Source: Ascidia mentula (lineage: Eukaryota; Chordata; Ascidiacea; Phlebobranchia; Ascidiidae). From it: 64,000 bases of DNA. The notes beneath the pieces were generated by a model. The model did no database searches, was not told where the DNA came from, and worked only from the letters and a program-made list of their open reading frames with translations. The stretch covers positions 3,906,001-3,970,000 of the forward strand of contig OX387203.1 of assembly GCA_947561715.1 (NCBI GenBank), read 5' to 3'. Within the stretch, counting starts at the first letter, position 1. Each line of letters begins with the position of its first letter. A program made the position numbers and the translations under genes. This document shows positions 1 to 11,600 of this stretch, piece by piece.

Positions 1-2669
1 CTAGCCTCTTTTCTACACCTTGCTCTAAGTTTTTTCTTTGTGTTTACAATATCTGACTATACATTTTCCCATGCTTAAAAGTCTGTTAGTAATGCATCCT
101 GCAGCTACCCTTCCCTGTTAAGAAACAAACACAATGATTTTGCACGAGCTAAATGCAATGTATGCTGGATGTACCTTGACTTCAATTGGGGACATTCTGA
201 TTCTTAATTTTATTTCTTTACCTCCTAGACCCTTAGTTATGCTGCTGCGTTCTAAAACAGGCCATACACATTCTTACTTCCTCAAGTTTCTAAACTATAG
301 TCTGTTGGCATGCGACACCACGTTTTAATTACTGCTGCGTTCTGATAATGTCATACAACGTATGCAGCATGACCACTGTTTATTTTCCTGTTCCGCGCGA
401 CATCTAAAACCAGCGAAACCGGTTTAAGAAGAATATCCGCTCGACGGCAGCATGGGGCATTGCAGAACATAGATGTAAGTATTTGTAAAATGTTTTTAAA
501 ACGCACATTCTCAAAAGACCGAAAGAGGTGTTTTAATTATTTTGCCTGAAATGTTTTTGTGTGCTGTATTGTTTCCACGGCTCCGCTTCATTGGCTTATA
601 TTTTTGTCTAGGGAACTGTTTGAGGAAGGAAGTATTGCGATTTAGGTGTTTAACAAAATTGGTTCCTAAAGTGGGGGGGAACAACATTATAGTGGACAAT
701 AAGAGGTTTAAGGCATTGCAAAGAAAATTCGAAGCATGCCCATCACCAATACAGCATTTTATTTAAAATTGAGTCTGAATAATAACTACAAATGTTAGTT
801 GCAAGCACTGGAATCTGGCCGTACCTGTGATATTCTGGTGGACAAAACAAATACCTTGGTCAACCATGTTTAATAATCTCCGGTCTACAATAAATATTAT
901 TGCTATACAAAAAATATATTACACTATAGGACCCGGGCCACTTCATAGTTTGTTCAATGCTCCACTCCCAGACTTGTTTTTCTTCCACTTAAATACATGA
1001 CAGACAAAACCGCATGCTATTAATGTCTTGGATTTACTTGAATGTCGAAGTGCCTGTGAGCGTTTTGTTTTGCCAACAACAAAAAAGAAATCCATGGTTT
1101 TACATCGGAGTGAGCGAAAACTTTGCCTTTGTGTTTTTTTTACCATAGTTGGCAGTAGTTTGATGTACAATGTATAGACTTGAATAAGATCAACAATGAT
1201 CTCGTTGGCGAGTTTTATCATATAACCTGCATTAGGAACGGGTGCACAAAAAGTCCCGGTTTCAAACACTTTTCACAAACTACCTTCATGCCCCATGACG
1301 TCACCAATTCATGCGTAAAGGTGACACGTGACACCTTAAAGCTGGGCTTGTTGTCGAGCCGACAGACCGTGACCTTTAATCTAATCTTGAGCCCAGACGG
1401 TGTAACGCAACTCTTTTAATCAGTCAGGAGAATAACATGTTGTGTTTGCCACTGGCTTTTACCCTTTGTTCCACTTTTTCAACCGGACGAGGCCTCATTT
1501 CTCAAGTCACAATCAGCCTGATGCAACATCCACCATCGAGAGTCGGGCAAAGTTCGACGACCGCGAGGTCATTCACCCCGTCGGGCGAAACGAGGGCCAG
1601 TGACTCGCTCTCGATTCTCATAACGCAACACATGTACGCAAATGTTTACCAAAAGCCAGTTGACAAGCAAATACACTCATCCAAGAGGTTTCGAAAAGTA
1701 ACGAAAGGGTATGGCCTCCATTGCACTGTATATAAAGGGATGTTGTCTCCAAAACGCCCATTTAAGCACAACAGGAAGTCATTCGCTCAGAAACCGTGGT
1801 CGCTTAAAGTCCACTCGTGGAACAGTTCAAACCTCAGCTCGTAATTGGTTCGGCTTATTAATGAATGGCCGGAAAGCGTGCCATAGTTCGCAATGCAGAC
1901 TGTTTGCCAAGGGTATTACCTTCAGTTAGTCTTACAACGTCACACGCAGAGTGATGCCTGCTCTATTTAATATTGCTAAATACACGGTTAGGTAAATGTT
2001 GCGAAGACATACAGTGCGGATCGCGCCGTCGCAAATCATCGCCATAAGCCTACAAGCTAAATGCTTGCGCTTCAATAACGAGTGAATGTTTAACTACAGG
2101 TCATTGGCCCGCGTATGGTAACCGTAATATTTATATTGTTGAAGAGACCCAAAACGCCCAACTGATTGCGTTATAGCACGCTAGTGGCTTTGTAAGCAGC
2201 AGCAAAGCGAAAACCTCGCTGAGATTGGTTTAACTCATGTGGTCTGGTTCAGGGTTTTGCCCGAGGTAGAATACTGGATGAAGTTTCGCAGATATAACTG
2301 AAGGCCAATGTACGTTTCTTTTAACTGACAAAACCAAGACATCTTGTTGACTTTTGCAGGGCCGGCTGCTTTCTATCAGAAATAACTACTTTAGATGGAC
2401 AACCTGTACTAGTAGAACAAAGCGCTTGTTTTATGTAATTGCGAGAACTATTGAACCGAAAGTGAAACGTGACAAAATTAAGCAGTATGAAGTACACTGT
2501 GCAGGATGAAGGTACGGACTTCAGCAACGGGCAATACAGACACGAAAGTTCATTCAGAAATGAAGCATACATCCAAGAGACAGGTGCCTGAACTGAACCT
2601 TTTTTAAATTAGGCCCTACATGCTTTTGTTTATGGCAAACGCATAGCATATTTATACGGTTTCTTGCAG
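1..2669. other. Upstream intergenic DNA
   Basis: I see no gene I can support here. The stretch from about 1290 to 1620 is richer in CpG than its surroundings. It holds a palindromic CRE-type site (TGACGTCA, 1296-1303), an E-box-like CACGTG at about 1324 and nuclear-receptor-type half sites, so it could be the promoter region of the ABC transporter that follows. Reading frames of 100-135 codons occur on both strands (for example 1437-1844 plus, 943-1269 minus) but show no recognisable domain. The true first exon of the transporter may be hidden here. Confidence 0.5.
1566..1578. promoter_or_regulatory. Candidate inverted-repeat (IR-1) nuclear receptor site
   Basis: AGGTCA, a one-base spacer and TCACCC form an inverted repeat of nuclear-receptor half sites. 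On the other strand it reads GGGTGA-A-TGACCT. The second half is perfect and the first differs by one base from GGGTCA. IR-1 sites are the known binding class of FXR/RXR, which drives the vertebrate bile salt export pump gene. The gene that follows is BSEP-like, which is the only reason to single this site out. A short site like this can arise by chance. Confidence 0.25.
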
Positions 2670-5600
2670 AATTCAATGATGTCTACCAAACTCCTGGGCC
2701 AAAAGCCGATAAAGGGTAAGTCGTCCTTCGTAATTGCAACCATGTATCCTATGTCTTTAGCACGAACCACGCGCTTTTTTGCCATTTAACGGTCCTGTCT
2801 GAGTCACGACTTTTCAATAGCTTGCATTATAATTAGTCAACTGGCTGAATGTTTAAGCGAAGGATGGTTTAGTATTTGCCTGTATTCTGTGCAAATTTGA
2901 TCTAGGCGCTGTAAAACGATAAAGGCCGTCGTTTATTGATGGGAAGCTACAGTTTCAGCGCCATAAAGAACTTATACGACCTGTCAATTGACTGAAGTTT
3001 GTTGCAAAATCAGCAGACTTGTAAGTGTAGGCCATGCACGATTTCAGTGAGCTGCATACAGATGGCCACTGTTTCATATATTATTGGCTCCACTTGCTTA
3101 TATGTAGGGTATGCACTGTTAAGCAATAAAGGGGGAAGACAAAATGGTTTTGCTATTGTACCTTTATTAGCCAAAATATGTTTGTTATAGCCCTGTCATG
3201 TTGTTTGTGTTTGCTAAACACGCGGTTAATGTCTACACAGGCAAAAATCGTTGGAAGAAGTAATGGCAAGACAAAAGAAATACAGTGACTCCAAGTAAGA
3301 TTGTGTTCTTTTTTAAGTATCCCTTACGTTAAATTTACACCTGAGTGAGATCACCTGATACTATAACAATTTGAAAAATTAAAATATTGTCACAATCTAA
3401 AATAGGCCGTGATCTTTTTTTTCAGAAAAGACAAAAAGAAAAAGAAGAAAAGTAAGAAGAAGAAAAAGAAAAAGAAGGAACGAATGAAAGTCGAACAAGT
3501 GTCGTTTTTTAAACTGGTATGAATTCACCTGAACATAAATTGTACGGCTACACATAAACCTAATCACCGTCACACCTCACACAACTGCTTTATTACAGCA
3601 GTTCAGGCGTGCCATTGCAAATAGAAATGAATCCAAAAGAATTCCTCCAACAAAACTATTAGGCGCCCATAGCTCATCCGACAAATTTTGTGATTTGGTG
3701 CTGGTTGGAAAACCTATTCTTTTAGTTTAATTCAACGGGATCGGTTGCAAAATAAACTTGTGGTGGTTTAACTTTATATTATGACTTAAGTTGCATAGAG
3801 CTACGAGTAAAATGTAAATAAAAGTATCGGTTGTATCATTATTTGCTGTTTACTTGCCCACATAGAGAGTCTAGTGGGTAAATAAGACTGACACTAATAT
3901 ATGTATTTCAATTCCTTACATGTTAACAATAATTTTTCCAGTTCACGTACGCCAGTAGAGTCGACTACATCCTAATGTTTTTTGGAACACTGGGAGCGAT
4001 TGTTCATGGCTCCGCCTTCCCGTATATGATGACAAGTACGTTAATAGTTTTTCCTAATGTAATGTAAAGGGCACGCACTCACAAAAATTCTCTGTGATGT
4101 TTAAGGGTTACCTTATGTTTCTTGTTTTTTATGTATTGCTACAATTTCTCTTGTTAAATATGACTTTTCACTAATAGGTTACAGTAAACGCATTCGTAAC
4201 TTAAGTGTCAGAAGAACAATTCCTATTAATTACTATGTCTGGATGCAAGAAAAGCATTATATCTCTTTTCTCCTTTACCTCGGTTGAAAACTTTGTGCGG
4301 ATGTTTAAACCATTATAACATCGACGAAATACGCCTTCTTGCTTGGAGCAGAATGCGTTGCAACAAAGCTATCAGGCTGATTGTAAAAAACGTGCTTCGT
4401 GAAATCAAAACAGACGTCCACTGTATCTCACTATCCAGTGTGTAGTGGTTTGAACAGAAGTGGTAATGTAGTATGGTAAATGTACTGGATTGCATTACTC
4501 TTACGACCACGAAACTAAATATGTATTGCTGTGTATCGAAGGCAATATTCGAAGTTTCTAACCACAAACGCAAGAAAAAACGGTTGCACATGGTAGTGGG
4601 TGGTAAAAACTGCTTTCCCTTCCAGTTTTCGGCCAAATGATTGACACCTTCATCAACTACAGTGTCTGCACTCAGCAAACCAATACCACATGCACAGCAG
4701 AAGAAATTAACCGAACCTACGAATCCCTTGGAATTGACCCCGACAACTTGACAGAAGAAGAACTACTTGTGTAAGTGCTGTAAACCTATGTACTTGATTT
4801 GTATTTATGGAATTGTGTGGAACTTTTGAAAATATATGCTACAAACTGTCAGTTGCCATTTCTTTGACTGAAATACCTATACCACTTTAAATGTTAAATT
4901 AACGCCTTTCCTTTAAACTTTAAAGGTAACTGTTACGTATTTATCCTTTCAGTCCTATCGATGTCGAAGGAGAGCTGGAAGTCTTCAGTTACTACTATGT
5001 AGCTATAGCGTGCATGGTGATCGTTTGTGGCTACCTGCAGGTAATTCTAGGCAACTTTATAACTCCATATGTCTAATAATAGCGAGGCATCAAACTGCTT
5101 TCGCTGGCCAACTTCAGAAAAAAGGCATCTATGTTTAGGTTCGATTATAAAATCAACCGCCATATATAAATAACTTTTTTCTTTTTAATTTTTTAATCCC
5201 TTGCTAGGTCGGCAACTGGGTTCTGGCCTCCACAAGACAAACAAGGCAGATCCGACAACTTTTTTTTCGGTCGATCATGAAAATGGAAATCGGGTGGTTT
5301 GATGTTCACCACATGGGGGAGCTAAACACCCGAATGAACGAGTAAGTTTAGATTTTTTGAAGTGTTTTTGACCACATCGGGATTCGAACCAAGGGTATTC
5401 TGGACACTAATCCTGATCAGGTTTTTTCCTTGGTGTACGGTTTGGGTGCCTTATGTTGCCAATTACCACCTCATTTATCGAGGATTAATATACTAGCGCG
5501 GTTTACAAATAAAAAACTTTAACCCAATATTTCAGATGTTTGCAAGAAAAAGCGTTTCAGACCAAACACTCTTGTAAGCTATACTTTTATGTGTAAAATG

Positions 5601-8600
5601 AGATGCAGTGAGTTTGTATTTTTCTCTAATCGGTAAGAAGTTATGTTCGCCTCCAACACCATGCAACGTATGTAAACAAAAACACTTCCAGAATTTACGC
5701 TGATTTTTTTACGGCAGTGACGTCAACAAAATCAGCGACGCGATTGCCGACAAATTCAGCGTCTTCATCCAACGTATAACCACGTTCGTCGGTGGAATTG
5801 TCGTCGGTTTTATCAACGGGTGGCAGTTGACGCTCGTTATCATGGCCATAAGTCCGTTGCTCGGAATTGGTGCTGCGCTCATGGGACGGGTAAGTTGGGG
5901 ACCGACCTGGGTACAGTCGTTGCTAAACTTGCTTTGGTGGCGAATTTGGTATTTTATTTGATGAAACAACAGGTGTAACAAAATGATGTATTTTTCAAAA
6001 ATATTTATGCCGTTGGCTACGTTTAAACGTTCGAGTTGCAAAAAAATACATAATTTAAAAAAATATATATGCAGATATATACTTTTTTTCATGACAAATC
6101 CATCGTTTTCGTGAAGTACAATTTGCAAGTATGTTGCTGCGTCACTGTTGCTCCTTATAGTTAAATTAAATCCCTGAAAAGAACATTACTCGTTAGCATT
6201 CCTCTTTATGACAATTTTTCGTAACAGTTTATTGCCAACATGACAAGCAAAGAGCTGAGAGCTTATGCGGCTGCGGGTTCGGTGGCGGAAGAAGTTCTCT
6301 CTTCCATTCGAACAGTTGCGGCTTTCGGGGGCGAACACAGAGAAGTAGAAAGGTGAGCAAAATATCCAACACTGCACATAGTCGTAAAGAGTGTCCGCGT
6401 ATCACTGAAAACTCTTTTCTAAACGTTCTGGAACAACTAACGCATTTAATTTTTTACAATGCGTTGAAATCACGTAGAAATCATAAGGATCAGAAAATTT
6501 CGCATTAATTCATTTGTTTTGTGTGTTAAAGCAAATCACTTTCATTATATTAAAAGCATTCTTAACTGGGTGCTATCGGCTCCAATGAAAGCCAAACAAC
6601 AGTTTTAAAGTTTTCAAAAAAACTATAAAAGAACCAACAGCGCCACTAGATTACAGTTTTTAGTTCTGAATAAGTCAAACGACAGGTTTTAATAAAATTA
6701 AGAAACAAAAACGCAAGAATTGTAATATCCGGTTGTAATATCATATTTCAACGCAGATACGGAAAGAAGCTGGAGGCGGCGGAGAAACAAGGCATAAAGA
6801 AGGGAATGACACAAGGATTTTTTACAGGCTACATGTGGTGCCTTATATTCCTGAGCTACGCCCTTGCCTTCTGGTATGGCTCCACCCTAGTCCACGACCC
6901 CAACATTGACTTTTCGCCTGGGCGTCTGATGACTGTAAGTGTAATTTGGGTCACTTTTATAAGAACACAATTTGTTGTAAGGTGTGGGGCTTTTGTATGA
7001 CAGAGGGTAATTGTTAAGTTCGTCGTTGGAATTGGTGAGGATGAATTGTTAAAGTATTGTAGAGTTTCTAGATACAAGAATATGAAAAAATCTTTTTTGA
7101 CAAATGTTTATTATGGAGTGTCATATATGGTACATAGCTTTTTATACGTCACACCAAATCTTATACGTAACAATTGTTACTTTCATGGAGACTTAAATTA
7201 AATCAGAGAAAACTTCATTTGTTGTTAAGGTCGTTCTTTTTCTGATGCACATATTTCGCCTACTCTATTTTTTCCTATACAACTCACATAGTCTTTGTTG
7301 CCCCCAAGACTGTTTGGTGATTCTGATACTTTACGAAATAGGGTACGCAACTTTTTATACGTCACACCAAATCACATAAAACCTTATATGTAAGAATTAT
7401 TGAACAACGAAAACTCCAATTATATTAGTAAATAAGACATTTGTCGTCAAGTCGTCCTTTTTTATATTTCGCCTGTTTTTCTCATACAACTTAACATGTC
7501 TTTGTTGCCCCTAAGACTGTTTGGTAATTCTGATACTTTATGTAAGAGTTTATTCCATGGAGACTCAAATATAATTATTTGCTGAGCGCTAGTTGAATCA
7601 ATTGAACGTACATGTGTAGGTGTTCTTCGCCGTGCTGGTTGGAGCCATTAACCTCGGTCAGGCAGCTCCCAATCTCGAAGCCTTCTCAGTTGGAAGAAGC
7701 GCGGCCGCACTTGTGTTTCAAATCATCGAAAGGGTAAAGTTTGTGAACTTCATACATGAGTTGCTATCTATCCTAAGTTTGAAAAAGTCAACACAAAACC
7801 GCTGATTTTTATTTAACGTTTCAATTGTCATGGAACAACCTTTATTAGGATGTACTTCATGCAATATAAACCTATAGCATGGTTAAACTCCAATGTGCAT
7901 TAAATCCACGACATACGCGAGAACAGAAAAAAAGGACACGGCAACGCATAAAAGACTATACGCACCTCAATATATACTTTAATAGAGACAACGAAAATCG
8001 TGTAACTTACATTGCCACAACTTAATTCCAATTGTACCGTTAATGTTAAATTCTCGTTTTATTTTGTTAAAACGACATTTGAATCAAGTTTTTTTTACAG
8101 GAATCCCGGATTGATCCATTTTCCACTGAAGGTCACATTCCTGACCACGTGGTTGGAGACATCGAGTTCCATGATGTTGATTTCTCTTATCCGAGTCGTG
8201 ACGACCAACAGGTGCCTGTTATATTATGCAAGCATTCTCTGCTTTAAGTCTCTGCTATTAACACATCACCCGGGTTTAAACGAAAAAGTCAAGTGTTTAA
8301 TGTTCGAAGTTTTTGTTTTTTGAATAGTTAGCATTAAAGTTCACGCACAAAAAAGTGAATTACGAAAAATCGTGACGTAAGACAAAAAAACGGAATAAAT
8401 TGACCCAAAAGGACAGCTGTTTTTGCTTAAAGTGATTGCTAGGACTGGTCTAGATTACTGCACAATCATTCAAGATACTGGTTCACAGAATGTATTTCGC
8501 CCATACGGTGGTATCATCACTTATTCAAATAAACTTAAAATTTAAAACCCTGCAGCACATGTTGACCCGTGCTTTCAAGGCATGTTGAACTTTAACCGAC

Positions 8601-11600
8601 AACTCCACCTTTCAGATACTGGATAACCTGAGGTTAACTTTCAAGGCGGGTGAAACCACAGCGGTCGTGGGCCCGAGCGGCATGGGTAAAAGTACGATTC
8701 TCCAACTCGCTCAACGGTTCTACGACCCCGACAAGGGCGTGGTATGTGGCTTACTCGTTTACCCGTTTTACTCATGTTACTCTAATCGCAAACATGAGTC
8801 GCTTCTTATCACTAACACGAAAACTATACCATTGATCGGAAGATGTTTTGACCTGCCGATCGATTGCTGTCGGGCTGTGTACGTTGCAAAGTTTGTCCTG
8901 CGGCGGCTGTATGTTGTGGTTGACGGCCACAAGACAGTTAGTTACTATAAATGTTATTGGTATTCGATATTGCAAGGTTAAACCAGTTTAGTTTAATTGC
9001 GAAAATAACCAGAAGTATGGGTTTGAACCGAACATTATGTTATACCCACTGGTACACCCAATGGGAAACCACAATTCTCTAAGATATTGTTTCGTTGTTT
9101 CGGTAGCTGATTTATGATAAGTACCTAGGGTCAATTCTATAGTTTGCCCACAGTAAAGATTTCAATAATACTAAAGTAATGGTAATTTTTAGCCTTTTCT
9201 AAAATTTCAATACTTCGAGTGATGGACGATCAGTGTCAGTGCAATCTTTTTTTTGAAATTTTACAGAAAAATTAATTTCGCCTTGACTGCCTTGTCAGTT
9301 TCTGTGCTAAAGAAAGAATAAAAAAAACCACCAAGCTAACAAGCTGATTACTGTTGTCCTCATGATATTTCTTACTTCATTTCTTCTGCAAATAATTTAC
9401 CAATCGCTCTTACGAGCCGAGTGATCCCAAAACCACAACATTTCGTTTTTTTTTTCCTTGCATTGTTGCTCACAGGTAACTCTGGATGGCCATGACCTGC
9501 GCACTCTTAACACCCAGTGGTTGAGACAATTAATCGGGGTCGTACAACAAGAACCGAGTCTCTTTGCCACCAGCATTGAAGAAAATATCAGATTTGGGAG
9601 AGACGGGGTCACGGACGAAGAGATTATAAAAGCCGCCAAAGCTGCCAACGCTTACAACTTCATCATGGATTTGCCTGATGTAAGTTGATGATGAAGCTTT
9701 GTTGGATATTTGAGTGGCTGTTGACACTTTAAAATAAATTATATTGATTACGCCGTAGTGAAAGGGTTGTTCTGCCTCTTGTCAGTTATATTTGAATTTG
9801 AAAACGTGTTATCACCATCAACAATATTTTAAAAGATTCATTTTTTGATATTTTTTTGTAAAATGCATTAGTGGACGAGAAAAAAACGACCAAACATGGA
9901 AGAAATCAAATAAAATGTTTTTTTTTTAAATTTTTTTTGTTGTATAAAGAACGAAATTGTGCACCACTATAACGTCTAAAATTTTTATTTGGCATTTTCC
10001 AGAAATTCAAGACCGATGTAGGAACAGGTGGGGGACATCTTAGTGGTGGCCAGAAGCAGAGAATTGCCATCGCTCGAGCTCTTGTAAGAAACCCCAAAAT
10101 CTTGCTGCTAGATCAAGCTTGTTCTGCCCTTGATATGACAAGCGAAGCAATGGTATTACAAGAGTTAGACAAGGTATGTAAACCGTACAGACTTTTCGGC
10201 GGATCGATACGGAGAAAAATATGTAATATATTACACATACTGCAACATACCTTGGGGACCATACAGTGTCAATATACTCATGGTCATCCAAGTGTGTATG
10301 TTAGATCTTTAGCTCCAACCAGCGAGAATGTAAAATTTTGATAAAAAATGTATGTGTGCAAAAAAGCCATCATCATGCCATGTAGTTGTTTGGCCATAGT
10401 GCGCTCCACTGTGGTTCGTCTCTGTTGTTTGGTACCAGTTTGGTACCCAACGGATCGACGTTGACCGAACGGTACCACAAAGTGGAAACCTGTGTGCCTG
10501 CTAGTGTAAAAGCTAGCACAGTGCCATTGTGAACAGCTGCACTGATAAGACCTTATAGAAATAGTGTGTACACCCTGTCATACAGTTCTCAATAAACTGA
10601 ATGAATTCTGCATCTTATTTCGGAGTTACTCCGTTTCTATTATGAGGAAATTTTCACTTACCAAAATGCAATGGTTTTTGAATACCTCTGCGGACATTTA
10701 ATTTTGGCATGCTTCCACGTACAGGTAAGGCGAGGCCGCACAACAGTCATCGTTGCCCACCGCCTGTCAACCATTCGTGACGCTGACGTCATCGTTGGAG
10801 TCGAGCACGGAAAAGCAGTGGAGCGTGGCACGCACGCAGAACTGATGAAAAACAACGGCGTTTACTTTACACTGGTCACTCTCCAGGTATGAAACACTGT
10901 GTTTGTAAAAGTTGCAATGAAATGCAGTTACGAAAGAAATTTACTGATATATGTTTGCGTGTCTACGTACCTCCGCACACTCCTAACTGCAACACATTCT
11001 TACTTAGCACTGATGATGAACACAGCGGTGTTTGAAACGTCTGCTCCATGACAATCATAATAACTTTGGCTTTTCTCCAAGTTTACCTCAAAGTTTTTTT
11101 GCACTTTATCATATTCTCATGCCCGTTATTTGCAGACAACCAAGAAGAAGAAGGGAGGGGAAGGAAATGGCGGAAGTTCCTCAGATGACGGAAGTGACGG
11201 CGAAGGTAGAGACGGCTCAGGTAAAAGGAAATGAGAAATAAGTTTTATAGGACTCTTGAAGCCTAAAGTGGTGCAAAACTTTCAACTTACGCGTTGTTAT
11301 TGGACAATTTTTAACCCTATTTAAAAGGAAAGTCAAAAAATAACATATGTGAAAACAGAAGACTTGCTTGAAAACGGACCGGAAGTGGCGTTGGAACACG
11401 TGACCGACTTTGCACACGGACACCGCAGAAGCCTTAGGTCAGTTGTTGTTTAGATTCAAATTATTGTTTTGACTCAAATATTGTTGTTTTGGTTCAATTT
11501 TTGTTGTTTTGAATCAAATGTTGTTGTTTTAAATTCAAATGTTGTTGTTTTGGTTTAAATATTGTTGTTTTGATTCAAATATTGTTGTTTTGATTAAAAT

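Noticed and set aside
943-1269. 108-codon minus-strand frame rich in Lys/Arg
   Set aside because: No family resemblance and no supporting signals; could be part of an unseen exon but cannot be supported.
1437-1844. 135-codon plus-strand frame with a hydrophobic start
   Set aside because: No domain, no splice or poly(A) context, lies in a CpG-rich upstream region; looks like chance.
2562-2586. ATG with eight codons before GTGCCT as a possible first exon of the transporter
   Set aside because: It would end in phase 0, but exon 2670-2715 needs a one-base carry-over; the donor is also weak.
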